Assembly (NCBI GenBank): GCA_027037535.1
Contig: JALVZQ010000003.1
Location: 142,880-206,879, forward strand
Origin: Acidilobaceae archaeon
GTDB taxonomy: Archaea; Thermoproteota; Thermoprotei_A; Sulfolobales; Acidilobaceae
Length of the DNA: 64,000 bases
Direction of reading: 5' to 3'
This document shows, piece by piece, positions 19,403 through 28,237 of this stretch. Both the position numbers and the translations under genes were made by a program. Position 1 is the first letter of the stretch. The number at the start of each line of letters is the position of its first letter. Under the pieces are notes generated by a model that did not search any database, was not told the origin of the DNA, and saw only the letters and a list, made by a program, of their open reading frames with translations.

Positions 19403-20893
19403 TTAAACAATCTTCTTGAATAGTATTGGTGCTTCGTTTACAGTGTATTCTCTTCCTTTTACTGGCTGGGCATCGTCTAGCCTTTCTATCGTGTAGCCGA
19501 ATGCCTCGGCTAACCTCGTTGACGCCCGCGGGGTTACAGGGTATAGCATTATGCTCGCGGCCCTGACTGTTTCTAGGAGACTGTATAGGTCTCTGGAGGG
19601 ATCGTTTTTCTCCCATGGTTTCTCTCTGTTAATGTAGGCGTTGGCGACGCGTAGCATCTCCATTACTGCTTCTATTGCAGGAGATACCTCGTAGCTGTCT
19701 AGGCTCTCCTGGTACTTCTCGTAGGCCTTGTGGATTGCTTGCTCGAGCTCGGCGTCTATGGTTTCAGATGAGGCTCTCCCGCCTAGTTTCTTCTTGACTA
19801 GTACTCCTACTCTCCTGACGAGGTTGCCGTAGGTGTCCGCTAGCTCGCTGTTATAGATGCTGTCGAATAGTTCCTGCGTGTAGTCGACGTCCTTTGATGG
19901 GTTGAATAGCCTCATGAGGACGTATCTTATCCCGTCGCTTCCCCTGTATCTCTCGACTAGATAGTCTATTGGTACCACGTTTCCCGCGCTCTTCCCTATC
20001 TTGAGGCCCCTGTTTATGAGGAATGCGTGGACTATCACCTTCCTAGGCGGATCAATATCTAGGGCTCTTAGCATGCTGAACCAGATCGCTGTATGGAACC
20101 ATAGGATGTCTTTTCCTATGACGTGGTGTGCCACAGGCCAGTACTTGTTGAATGTCTCTGGGTCCTCACGGTACTTTATCCCGGTTAGGTAGTTTAGGAG
20201 GGCGTCGAACCATACGTATATCGTGTAGTCTGGGTCGAAGGGGAGCGGTATGCCCCACCATACTCTCTCCTTTGGCCTAGCAATGGATACGTCTTTCAGG
20301 CCCTCCTTCTCGATCTTGCGCAGTACCTCGTGGGCATAGCTCCGGGGATAGACGTGGTCCTCTAATACCTTCTTGAGATAGTCCTCGAACTCGCTGAGCT
20401 TGAAGTAGTAGGTTTCCTCCTCTAGCCACTCCAGGGGCTTCCTATGGATGGGGCAATAGGGTTTACCGTCTATCTCGAGGTATTCGCCTGGACTATAGAA
20501 TTTCTCGCAGTCGACGCAGTAGTGGCCAGCGTAGCTTGCCTTATAGATGAGTCCCTTCCTGTAGATACGTGTAACAGCCTCTTTGACTAGCTCCTCGTGG
20601 TCTGGATCGGTTGTACGGATAAACCTGTCGTAGCTGATATCCATTAGGCTCCAATAATACTTGTATTTCTCAGCCATCTCGTCTACAAGCTCCTTCGGGT
20701 GTATGCCCCGTTTCTCGGCCGCGCGCTGGAGCTTCTGACCGTGCTCGTCTGTCCCGGTTAGGAAGAACGTGTCGTCTCCCTTCAAGCGATGGTATCTTGC
20801 TAGAGTATCGGCGTATATGGTTGTATAGGCGTGCCCGATATGTGGCTCCGCGTTCGGATAGTATATGGGTGTCGTTATGTAGAACCTCTCCAT
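19403..20893 (-). CDS. metG: Methionyl-tRNA synthetase
   Basis: Charges tRNA-Met. The class I motifs are HIGH at residues 18-21 (NAEPHIGHAYT) and KIGKS near residue 298, standing in for KMSKS. A CP-domain metal knuckle is visible as CVDCEKF and CPIHRKP. Length is 496 aa: the protein ends after the anticodon-binding helical domain and lacks the C-terminal EMAP/Trbp111-like tRNA-binding domain. The sequence reads more like the bacterial short form than the usual longer archaeal one, so transfer is possible (inference). Confidence 0.95.
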   Translation of the reverse strand: MERFYITTPIYYPNAEPHIGHAYTTIYADTLARYHRLKGDDTFFLTGTDEHGQKLQRAAEKRGIHPKELVDEMAEKYKYYWSLMDISYDRFIRTTDPDHEELVKEAVTRIYRKGLIYKASYAGHYCVDCEKFYSPGEYLEIDGKPYCPIHRKPLEWLEEETYYFKLSEFEDYLKKVLEDHVYPRSYAHEVLRKIEKEGLKDVSIARPKERVWWGIPLPFDPDYTIYVWFDALLNYLTGIKYREDPETFNKYWPVAHHVIGKDILWFHTAIWFSMLRALDIDPPRKVIVHAFLINRGLKIGKSAGNVVPIDYLVERYRGSDGIRYVLMRLFNPSKDVDYTQELFDSIYNSELADTYGNLVRRVGVLVKKKLGGRASSETIDAELEQAIHKAYEKYQESLDSYEVSPAIEAVMEMLRVANAYINREKPWEKNDPSRDLYSLLETVRAASIMLYPVTPRASTRLAEAFGYTIERLDDAQPVKGREYTVNEAPILFKKIV

Positions 20894-21081
20894 ATCGTCG
20901 TCACCTCCAATCGTGCCCCTGCAGTGGCCTAGACCTTGTTTAACTAGGTTATAGCAGTCGGGGAACGAGAAAAATAAAGATTGATCCCCGGGTGGGCCCC
21001 CCGGGTAGTTTTATGAGGGTGTTAACCGGGGGGTAAACACCAATAATCAAATACATAAACACCCGATGGAAGAGGGCCGCC
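20894..21081. other. Intergenic region with G/C-rich inverted repeats
   Basis: Upstream of metG there is an A/T-rich promoter-like stretch, then an inverted G/C-rich block around 20986-21006 (CCCCGGGTGGGCCCCCCGGG) next to palindrome copy 2. I see no gene on either strand here. Confidence 0.5.
21018..21041. repeat. Dispersed 24-bp palindrome, copy 2
   Basis: GGTGTTAACC, then four G, then GGTAAACACC: an imperfect inverted repeat almost identical to 17357-17380. It lies in the gap between metG and the gene at 21313. Confidence 0.8.
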
Positions 21082-21261
21082 TCAGACAACCCAGTGCTCC
21101 ACATACACCACGAATCGATCCCGTAGAGGGAGACTATTCAGAGAGCGCCTGTCTTCAACGGCGGCCCCAGGATCCAATAATATTATCTCGTCCCTAATCA
21201 CAATATCTATAACAATACTCGGTTCACAATATGGACTAACGAGAATACACGGAGCGCACAA
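21082..21261 (-). CDS. Possible small Cys-containing protein
   Basis: From a TTG at 21261 this frame gives 59 aa: CAPCILVSPYC near the N-terminus, then a beta-rich SIVIDIVIRDEIILLDPGAA and an Arg/Leu/Val tail. Amino-acid use is protein-like and it fills an otherwise empty interval divergent from the gene at 21313. No family is recognised and no Shine-Dalgarno is obvious, so this is a tentative call. Confidence 0.35.
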   Translation of the reverse strand: MCAPCILVSPYCEPSIVIDIVIRDEIILLDPGAAVEDRRSLNSLPLRDRFVVYVEHWVV

Positions 21262-21312
21262 TACTATACATCTATCATGGCGGTGCCAGAGAGATAAGAA
21301 GGGTGTATAGGC

Positions 21313-21732
21313 ATGGAGGAGACAGGTATTCCTGGACACGCATCGAAGAATCCAAGCATGCATAGGCTACAAAGGCTCCTAGGCGAGCTGGGATTGAACT
21401 ATGAGGCAGAGGGAGACGTTGTACGCATACATTATGAGGGGGTCGTGATCGAACTCAGTGATTATGGCGACGAGATACAGGTACAGGTCGAGCTGGTCCC
21501 AGAGCACAGTGATATTGTAGACAGGGATGCATTGATGTTCTATGTCTTCGGCCTGGCATCGAGTATGCTGGGAGTCGAGGAATATGGGGTCGATTCTGTG
21601 GCAGGCTATAGCATGCTGTGGGCCTCGAAGAGATATAGTAGCTTGGAGAAGGCTGTAGGGGAGTTAGAGGAGCTTGTCAGGTTCCTTGTAGAGGCTGTGG
21701 GGAGGACTAGGAAGTGTTTACTCCCCGGTTAA
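21313..21732 (+). CDS. Hypothetical 139-aa protein
   Basis: I do not recognise a family. The product is acidic and alpha/beta, with a basic helix near residue 20 (HRLQRLLGELGLNYEAEGD), a strand-rich middle (VVRIHYEGVVIELSDYGDEIQVQVEL) and a helical end. This resembles small archaeal nucleotide- or protein-binding folds, which is weak inference. The last codons, encoding LLPG and the TAA stop, lie inside palindrome copy 3. It converges on the glycerate kinase gene with 7 bp between stops. Confidence 0.65.
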   Translation: MEETGIPGHASKNPSMHRLQRLLGELGLNYEAEGDVVRIHYEGVVIELSDYGDEIQVQVELVPEHSDIVDRDALMFYVFGLASSMLGVEEYGVDSVAGYSMLWASKRYSSLEKAVGELEELVRFLVEAVGRTRKCLLPG

Positions 21733-21737
21733 CACCC
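21714..21737. repeat. Dispersed 24-bp palindrome, copy 3 (inverted)
   Basis: GTGTTTACTCCCCGGTTAAC then ACCC: the reverse complement of the element at 17357 and 21018. It overlaps the stop codon of the 139-aa gene and sits between two convergent genes, where a bidirectional terminator-like hairpin would make sense. Confidence 0.8.
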
Positions 21738-21739
21738 GC

Positions 21740-23053
21740 CTACTCCCCCGGAACACCCACCAAGACAACAGACACACTATTCAAGTTACTCCCAGTAGGC
21801 CCAGTCTTAACAAGAACCCCTAGCTCCCCGGCAAGCCTATAACTATCATTGGATCCTAGCAATCCGTCATAGTCGATTCCTAGCTTTCTCGCCCTCCGGA
21901 GGAGACCATTATACGCGATTGCCCCCGCGGCATCTGTTACTCCATCTATACCATCAGTATCCAAGGAGACGATACCGATTACTCCATCTTCTAGTTCGTC
22001 GCCCATCCAATAATCAATTTCCCGGGCAAACCATAGTGCGAGCTCCATGTTTCGGCCTCCTCTCCCGCTTCCCCTCACAGTCACGCTCGTCTCTCCACCG
22101 ATTATGATCGCGGCTGGACCAGGTATAGGAACCCCTCGCATATAGGATTCGAGCGCTATCGATGCAAGCACCTTTGCGACGTCCCTGCTCTCGCCGGAGA
22201 CACGGCTAGTCAATACCAGGGTATTGTATCCTCTCCTCCTCAAGCTATCCTCGAGGCGTTTTAGGACATCGATATTTGCGGCTGTTAGCTTGTTGACCAC
22301 GTTCTCGAAAATCTTGTCTCCTGGCTTGGGAGTCTCCGGCAGTTCTCCCCTGGCCCCCTTCTCGAGGACCTCTAGGATTCCCCGTGGTAGCTGGTTTTCT
22401 ACATTGTATGTTTTGATTATTGAGACGGCATCATGATAGGTTGAGGGGTCGGGAACGGTTGGACCAGACGCTATCAGGTCTAGTCGGTCGCCTGGGACAT
22501 CGCTAGCGTATAATCCATAGGTTCTAGCCGGATAAAGGGCTTCCGCGAGCCTGCCGCCCTTTATCCGTGAGAGGTGTTTTCTAACAGTGTTGATCTCGAG
22601 TATGCTCATCCCGCTATTCAACAGGATCCTGTTAGCCTCTATGATGTCTTCCAGCGACAATCCTTCTAATGGAGACTCTACGAGCGCGCTCCCTCCCCCG
22701 CTGACAAGTACCAGGACGTTATCATCTCTTCCCAGACTATCAGCGTATTCTAGGACTGCTTCCCCGGCCTTAAGACTTTTCTCGCTTGGCAGTGGATGCG
22801 TCGACTTCAAGGTTTCGAGGCCGTCTACTCTTCCCTCCATGTATTCTGGAACTATTACGAGCCCTCCCTCGACCCGGCTAAGGGCCTCTAATGCTCCCCG
22901 GGCCATGCTTATGGCTCCTTTACCGAACGCTATGATATGGGCGTTCCTTACCTCGAGAGCCTCGACTGCTCTCCTCGTAGAGTCCTCTAGCCTGGAGTAT
23001 TCTACTATCTCCTCTACCACTTCATTGAGTATGTTTATTAGATTGCCCGCCAT
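21740..23053 (-). CDS. Glycerate 2-kinase (GckA/MOFRL family)
   Basis: Phosphorylates D-glycerate to 2-phosphoglycerate, the product of the non-phosphorylative or branched Entner-Doudoroff route in archaea. The 437-aa protein has the DUF4147 N-terminal domain (IIAFGKGAISMA; LVLVSGGGSALVESP; HLSRIKGGRLA; YASDVPGDRLDLIASGPT) and the MOFRL C-terminal domain (IIGGETSVTVRGSGRGGRN; SLDTDGIDGVTDAAGA). Conserved Lys and Asp residues are intact. It is monocistronic and divergent from the por operon. Confidence 0.93.
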   Translation of the reverse strand: MAGNLINILNEVVEEIVEYSRLEDSTRRAVEALEVRNAHIIAFGKGAISMARGALEALSRVEGGLVIVPEYMEGRVDGLETLKSTHPLPSEKSLKAGEAVLEYADSLGRDDNVLVLVSGGGSALVESPLEGLSLEDIIEANRILLNSGMSILEINTVRKHLSRIKGGRLAEALYPARTYGLYASDVPGDRLDLIASGPTVPDPSTYHDAVSIIKTYNVENQLPRGILEVLEKGARGELPETPKPGDKIFENVVNKLTAANIDVLKRLEDSLRRRGYNTLVLTSRVSGESRDVAKVLASIALESYMRGVPIPGPAAIIIGGETSVTVRGSGRGGRNMELALWFAREIDYWMGDELEDGVIGIVSLDTDGIDGVTDAAGAIAYNGLLRRARKLGIDYDGLLGSNDSYRLAGELGVLVKTGPTGSNLNSVSVVLVGVPGE

Positions 23054-23192
23054 GGTATCGTCCCCTCCACTATTGTTATTCTTAAGGGTAGGAGAATATG
23101 TAGTGGCTCTCTACTCGTCAGAGCCTATGTTTGCTGTACATGGAAATCTAGATACATATATGCTTATTAGTTTTTATTGTGGATCAAGTCCT

Positions 23193-23203
23193 TGAATAAT
23201 ATA
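23193..23203 (+). promoter_or_regulatory. TATA box of the por operon
   Basis: AATAATATATG lies about 26-30 bp before a region starting near 23222. If transcription starts there, ATG 23210 is not in the transcript and porG would begin at GTG 23237 or TTG 23252. Confidence 0.4.
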
Positions 23204-23209
23204 TGATAT

Positions 23210-23821
23210 ATGGCTCTGCTTAAAGATGCCACAAGTGTGGGGCGCATAGCGTTGAGATACGAGATAAGATGGCATGGTAGAGGAGGACAAGGAGCCGTAA
23301 CAGCATCGATGGTCCTTGCAATGGCCGCGATCTACGAGGGAAAATATGCCCAGGCGTTCCCCGAGTTCGGTGCTGAGAGGCGAGGAGCCCCGGTAAAAGC
23401 ATATACTAGGATAGGAGATGAACCTATACTCACGAGGGCACCTATCCTCAACCCCGACATCGTCGTAGTATTAGATCCTAGCCTGCCCAAGGAGCTATAC
23501 CTCGCGGGAGTAAAGGACTCGACGATATTCCTCATAAACACTAAGAAGAGCCCAAGAGAAATAGCCGAGGACCTAGGAGTACCAGTCGAGAGAGTATATA
23601 CTGTGGACGCGACCAAGATAGCCCTAGAAGTACTGAAGGTTCCCATAGTAAACACCGCGATGGTAGGGGCCCTAGTACACGTCGTGCCACTCGTGAAGCT
23701 AGAGAACGTGAAGAAGGCAGTACTAGAAACCTTCCCAGGTAGGCTGGGAGAGGTAAACGTTCTCGCAGTCGAGAAGGCATACGAGGAGGTAGCAGGCAAG
23801 CTAGTCGAGGTGAACCCGTGA
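23210..23821 (+). CDS. porG: 2-oxoacid:ferredoxin oxidoreductase, gamma subunit
   Basis: Gamma subunit of the enzyme that reversibly splits pyruvate (or a related 2-oxoacid) and CoA to acyl-CoA, CO2 and reduced ferredoxin. RWHGRGGQGAVTASMVLA and FPEFGAERRGAPVKAYTRI are the family signatures. 203 aa from ATG 23210; homologs usually start close to the RYEIRWHG segment, so a later start (GTG 23237 or TTG 23252) is plausible. First gene of the compact gamma-delta-alpha-beta operon. Confidence 0.94.
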   Translation: MALLKDATSVGRIALRYEIRWHGRGGQGAVTASMVLAMAAIYEGKYAQAFPEFGAERRGAPVKAYTRIGDEPILTRAPILNPDIVVVLDPSLPKELYLAGVKDSTIFLINTKKSPREIAEDLGVPVERVYTVDATKIALEVLKVPIVNTAMVGALVHVVPLVKLENVKKAVLETFPGRLGEVNVLAVEKAYEEVAGKLVEVNP

Positions 23822-24144
23822 TGGCGGAGGAGAAGTTACCCGCGTGGAACGAGCTCCCTCCAGGAGCAGTCATCCTCGAGCCAGGAAGCAGCGAGAAGAG
23901 GTATACAGGCGACTGGCGTATATTCAGGCCAGTGCTGAACCAGGACAAGTGTATAAGATGTCTTCTCTGCTGGGTGTACTGTCCAGACGACGCGTTCTAC
24001 TTCGAGGACGAGCCCTACGTGACTAGTAAGGGACGCAAGTACAAGTTCAGCCTCAAGATAAACTATGATCATTGTAAGGGATGCGGTATTTGTGTAGAGG
24101 AATGCCCTGTTAACGCGATAGACTTCGTGGAGGAGGTGAAGTAA
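23821..24144 (+). CDS. porD: 2-oxoacid:ferredoxin oxidoreductase, delta (ferredoxin-like) subunit
   Basis: Carries electrons out of the catalytic core through two [4Fe-4S] clusters, seen as CIRCLLCWVYCP and CKGCGICVEECP near residues 45-100. 107 aa from the ATG at 23821, which overlaps the porG stop (TGATG). The alpha gene begins 2 bp after its stop. Confidence 0.95.
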   Translation: MAEEKLPAWNELPPGAVILEPGSSEKRYTGDWRIFRPVLNQDKCIRCLLCWVYCPDDAFYFEDEPYVTSKGRKYKFSLKINYDHCKGCGICVEECPVNAIDFVEEVK

Positions 24145-24146
24145 TA

Positions 24147-25367
24147 GTGGCGGTAGAGACAAAAGAGGTAAAGTGGAAGCGTCTCCCTCTGAGTAGCAAC
24201 TATGCGATTGCATACGCCGTGAAGGATGTTGATGTTGATGTAGTTTCAGCTTATCCGATAACTCCCCAGACTACAGTGGTAGAGAAGATCTCCGAGTTCA
24301 TCGCTAACGGAGAGCTGGACGCGGAAATGATACACGTGGAGAGCGAGCACAGCGCCCTCAGCGCGGCTGTAGGGGCCAGCGCTACGGGTGCAAGAGCGTT
24401 CACAGCGACAGCCAGCCAGGGACTCGAGCTAATGCACGAGATACTACATATAGCATCCGGCCTGAGGATGCCCGTGGTTATGAGTGTCGCGACGAGAGCC
24501 CTGAGTGCGCCGATAAGTATATGGAACGATTACAGTGATCTCATGAATGCGAGGGACGCTAGCTGGGTCACGCTCATAGCTGGAAGCGCCCAGGAAGCCT
24601 ATGACTCGATAATCCAGGCCTATAGGATAGCGGAGAGCCCTGAAGTAATGCTCCCCGTAATCGTAGCCTACGACGGGTACATTATGAGCCACACCTATGA
24701 GCCAGTACTAGTCCCCGAAGACAATACTGTTGTTAGAGAATTCGCTCCTAAGAACTTTAACAGGTTCAGGCTAGACGTTGACAGGCCCATGACGTTTGGA
24801 ACCATCGCGGATCCAAAATGGTACTATGAGTTCAAGTACCAGCAAGTAGTAGCTATGCGGAACGCCTACAAGAAAGTAAAGGAAGTAGACGAGGAATACA
24901 GAGAGGTCTTCGGAAGAGGATACGGTGTAATAGAGACATGCTGTCTAGAAGACGCAGACATAGTCCTCCTAACCTATGGAGGAATCTACGGTACATTCAA
25001 GGAAGCAATAGAGAAGCTACGGGAAAACGGTAAGAAGGTGGGAGTCGCCAGGCTCAGGCTATGGCGCCCATTCCCAGCCGAGGACATCGTCAAAACCCTT
25101 GGAGGAGCCAAGCTAGTAGTAGTCGCCGACAGAGCAATAAGCTATGGTGCAAGGATAAGCGGCCCTGTAGCGCTAGAAGTCATGTCAACATTCTACGGCG
25201 ACCCAGACGCTCCAATGATAATGAGCGTCATAGTAGGAATAGGCCAGAGAACAGTGACAGAGAACACAGTAGCTGAAATAGTAGACTACTCTTTCCGAGT
25301 CCTAGAGAGAGGAAAAGCCCCTAGAGAAACACTATACTGGGGCGTAAGGGGTGTAAGCTATGAGTAG
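24147..25367 (+). CDS. porA: 2-oxoacid:ferredoxin oxidoreductase, alpha subunit
   Basis: 406 aa from a GTG start. The N-terminal pyrimidine-binding domain contains SAYPITPQTTVVEKISEF and the Glu of IHVESEHSALSAAVGAS, followed by ARAFTATASQGLELMHE. A C-terminal transketolase-like domain carries the LRLWRPFP segment. Substrate specificity (pyruvate, 2-oxoisovalerate or broad) cannot be read from the sequence. Confidence 0.95.
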   Translation: MAVETKEVKWKRLPLSSNYAIAYAVKDVDVDVVSAYPITPQTTVVEKISEFIANGELDAEMIHVESEHSALSAAVGASATGARAFTATASQGLELMHEILHIASGLRMPVVMSVATRALSAPISIWNDYSDLMNARDASWVTLIAGSAQEAYDSIIQAYRIAESPEVMLPVIVAYDGYIMSHTYEPVLVPEDNTVVREFAPKNFNRFRLDVDRPMTFGTIADPKWYYEFKYQQVVAMRNAYKKVKEVDEEYREVFGRGYGVIETCCLEDADIVLLTYGGIYGTFKEAIEKLRENGKKVGVARLRLWRPFPAEDIVKTLGGAKLVVVADRAISYGARISGPVALEVMSTFYGDPDAPMIMSVIVGIGQRTVTENTVAEIVDYSFRVLERGKAPRETLYWGVRGVSYE

Positions 25368-26331
25368 CGCACAGGTAAAGAAGAAGCCCAAGTACTTCAA
25401 GACACTCCCTCAGATACCCAGAACCGAGCTATTCGCCCCCGGCCACGGACTCTGCGCCGGGTGCACCGCTGGAACCATAGTAAGACACCTGCTCAAGGCA
25501 GCAGGACCAAACACGATACTGGTCGAGGCAACAGGATGCGTCGAGGTCTCAACAACCCTATACCCGTACACTAGCTGGAGAATACCATGGCTACACCTAG
25601 CATTCGAGAACGCGTCAGCAGCTGCGAGCGGAGTAGAGGCGGCGATAAAAGTACTCAAGAGAAAAGGCTACATCGACCCGGACAAGCCAATAAACATAGT
25701 AGTACTCGGAGGAGACGGAGGAACATATGATATAGGATTCCAGAGCCTCAGCGGAATGCTCGAGAGAGGACACAAGGTAATGTACGTTCTCTACGACAAC
25801 GAGGCATACATGAACACCGGTATACAGAGGAGCGGTAGCACGCCAAAATACGCCTGGACAACAACGACGCCGGCAGGAAAAGTATGGCCAGGAAACCTAA
25901 GGAACAAGAAACCAATAGCCGAAATAGTAGCAGCCCACAGAATACCCTACGTGGCGACCGCGAATCCCGCATATCCACTAGACATGCTGAACAAGTTCAA
26001 ACGCGGCCTCGAAGTCGAAGGGCCAAGCTTCATACACGTAATACAGCCATGCCCTACAGGATGGAGATTCGATCCAAGATATGGAATAAAAATAGCACGC
26101 CTCGCGACTGAGACCGGTATGTGGATAAACTGGGAGCTAGACCACGACGAATTCGATGTAACAGTCCCAGTAAAGAGGAGGAAGCCTGTTAGAGAATACC
26201 TAAAGATGCAGGGAAGATTCAAGCACCTCACCGAAGAACAAATACAGGAAATCCAGAGAATGGTAGACGAGGAGGTAGCCAGAATAAACAAGCTAGTAGG
26301 ACGAGAAGTAATAGGTCCTGTAGAGGAATAA
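25360..26331 (+). CDS. porB: 2-oxoacid:ferredoxin oxidoreductase, beta subunit
   Basis: Thiamine-diphosphate-binding subunit. LGGDGGTYDIGFQSLSGMLERG followed by YDNEAYMNTG is the ThDP/Mg motif. The cysteines CAGC (near residue 31), GCVEV and QPCPTGW would ligate the proximal [4Fe-4S] cluster. 323 aa, overlapping porA by 8 bp, and last in the operon. Confidence 0.96.
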   Translation: MSSAQVKKKPKYFKTLPQIPRTELFAPGHGLCAGCTAGTIVRHLLKAAGPNTILVEATGCVEVSTTLYPYTSWRIPWLHLAFENASAAASGVEAAIKVLKRKGYIDPDKPINIVVLGGDGGTYDIGFQSLSGMLERGHKVMYVLYDNEAYMNTGIQRSGSTPKYAWTTTTPAGKVWPGNLRNKKPIAEIVAAHRIPYVATANPAYPLDMLNKFKRGLEVEGPSFIHVIQPCPTGWRFDPRYGIKIARLATETGMWINWELDHDEFDVTVPVKRRKPVREYLKMQGRFKHLTEEQIQEIQRMVDEEVARINKLVGREVIGPVEE

Positions 26332-26493
26332 CCCCTAGACCAAACACTATGTACTATCCTCCTACTCCCTATCACTATTTTCTCAAACAGGCTATTAGAT
26401 AGCCGTAAGATTCTACCACGGGATCCTATTGTAATGGCTTAATACATGCTATATACTCCATCATTACCCAGGTACTGGGGGTGCTCCTAGAGA

Positions 26494-27180
26494 TTGGCTA
26501 AAAGACTAGGAATAATAGGCGGCCTGAGCCCTTACTCAACGATAATATACTACAAGGCGATAAACGAGGCATACAAGCAGAAAACAGGCTCATATCCAGA
26601 GCTTGTTATAGATAGCGTGTCGATATCCAAGGTCTGTCCACTTGTAAAAGAGGGAAGGCTTAATGATCTAGCGGGATATCTAGCTGAGAGTGCGAGGAGA
26701 CTAGAGCAGGCGGGCGCCGAGCTATTCATTATCGCCGCCAATACACCACATATCGTAGCAGAGAAAGTAGCCTCAGCCACCGGCATGGAGTTTATACATA
26801 TACTGGACGCAGTCTACAAGGACATCGAGAGGCTAGGGATAAAGCGGATTGGGCTCCTAGCAACATCCGGTACAGTTAGGCATAGGCTGTACCAGGATTA
26901 CCTGGAGGAAAAAGGAGTCAAGGTAATTGTGCCGTCGGGCCAGGCCCAGAAGAAGCTGGACGAGATTATCGATAGAATCGTGGACGGCTATATGTCTGAG
27001 AGCATGAGTCTAATAGCCTCAAGTATTGCTAGTGGCTTGATCTCTAAAGGCGCCCAGGCTCTAGTTCTAGGCTGTACAGAGCTACCTCTAGTTTTCCAGC
27101 GGATAAAGACTCGTATACCTGTTATAGATAGTGTAAGGAGCCATGTCGGCTATATAGTGGAAAAAATGGTGATGGACTAG
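26494..27180 (+). CDS. Aspartate/glutamate racemase family protein
   Basis: 228 aa from a TTG start. The family folds into two similar halves with one catalytic Cys in each. The N-terminal GIIGGLSPYSTIIYYKAIN and the second active-site motif VLGCTELPL (Cys194) are intact. The first motif reads AANTPH at residues 81-86, so the usual Cys82 is Ala. This matches a subfamily with a one-Cys active site rather than a classical aspartate racemase. The real substrate is uncertain. Confidence 0.8.
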   Translation: MAKRLGIIGGLSPYSTIIYYKAINEAYKQKTGSYPELVIDSVSISKVCPLVKEGRLNDLAGYLAESARRLEQAGAELFIIAANTPHIVAEKVASATGMEFIHILDAVYKDIERLGIKRIGLLATSGTVRHRLYQDYLEEKGVKVIVPSGQAQKKLDEIIDRIVDGYMSESMSLIASSIASGLISKGAQALVLGCTELPLVFQRIKTRIPVIDSVRSHVGYIVEKMVMD

Positions 27181-27210
27181 ATATCATGTAGATATCTTTT
27201 TAGTACGGGA

Positions 27211-28068
27211 TCATTTCTCTCGGGTCATCTTCTTTACTAGTTTGAAGACCAGTGGTATGAGCATTATTGCAAACGCTATTGCTACTCCCCATGCAAGCCT
27301 CGACAATACAGCTATGCTTCCTGGATAGGCCTGGAATATTGCGGAGAGCCCTACCATTATGAATATCACGTAGAGTAGGAACTTGCCGTATCCGATATAG
27401 TCCTTGAAGCTCTCGTAGTTCTCCAATGTCTCGAAGAGGGTATTTGTTATGACTGCTCCCAGCGCTATTATCACGAAGCCTAGTATGAGAGTGTATATTA
27501 GGTCTCCACCTATCATCATCATGTTAAGGGCTATGGTCACCACTACCGCTATCATGCCTATCAAGACAGTGTTCTTCAGGAGCTCGCTGATACTCTTGTA
27601 CTCCTCGCTTAAGCTAGTCTCGACACTGGCACCTATGAAGCTGGCGAGTAGATTAGATAGCAGTAAACCATAGAATAATACTACTATTCCGCCAAGTAGC
27701 TTTGGTAGATAATAGACGATGCTTGACAATACAGCATATGCCTGGCCGGTAAAGTTCATGTATGGAAGCGCTATTATTAGAGCTACTAGGAACACATAGG
27801 CCTTTACTACGCCGCCCGTAAAGTCGGATAGGTCGAATCCATATTCCTTGTATTTTTTGCCTATCTCTGTCTTCGATAATGGTTTCTCAACTAGCTTGTC
27901 GACTATCTTGCTCACAGCATTTCCAAGTATGGTTCCTATCAGGTAGCCCGCGAGGAGTATAATTAATATAGCGATAACGTTTGGGAGAGCGGAGACGATA
28001 TCGTTGGCCGCCATCTTGAGGGACTCTCTGAGACTAACAGTCTGCAATACCATGATGATACCGTTCAC
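27211..28068 (-). CDS. CmpX-like membrane protein with mechanosensitive-channel TM repeats
   Basis: 285 aa with about six or seven membrane segments. The N-terminal LPNVIAILIILLAGYLIGTILGNAV and later YLPKLLGGIVVLFYGLLLSNLL are two copies of the conserved TM helix found in MscS-related CmpX proteins; there is no cytoplasmic MscS vestibule domain. It is presumably a small-solute or ion channel (inference). Convergent with the racemase and divergent from the gene at 28238. Confidence 0.75.
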   Translation of the reverse strand: MNGIIMVLQTVSLRESLKMAANDIVSALPNVIAILIILLAGYLIGTILGNAVSKIVDKLVEKPLSKTEIGKKYKEYGFDLSDFTGGVVKAYVFLVALIIALPYMNFTGQAYAVLSSIVYYLPKLLGGIVVLFYGLLLSNLLASFIGASVETSLSEEYKSISELLKNTVLIGMIAVVVTIALNMMMIGGDLIYTLILGFVIIALGAVITNTLFETLENYESFKDYIGYGKFLLYVIFIMVGLSAIFQAYPGSIAVLSRLAWGVAIAFAIMLIPLVFKLVKKMTREK

Positions 28069-28237
28069 GGCTATTTCACCCTTTCAGATGTGCCTACCAC
28101 TTCTCCTCGAAGGGATGAATTCGTATTCTCCCTATGGAGAGAGCGAGTATCTCTACGTTCTAGAGATTCTCGTTTATTATATAGAGGTAGATTATTGTAT
28201 TAAATACTAAAAGGTACATTGCCGATATATTAGATGC

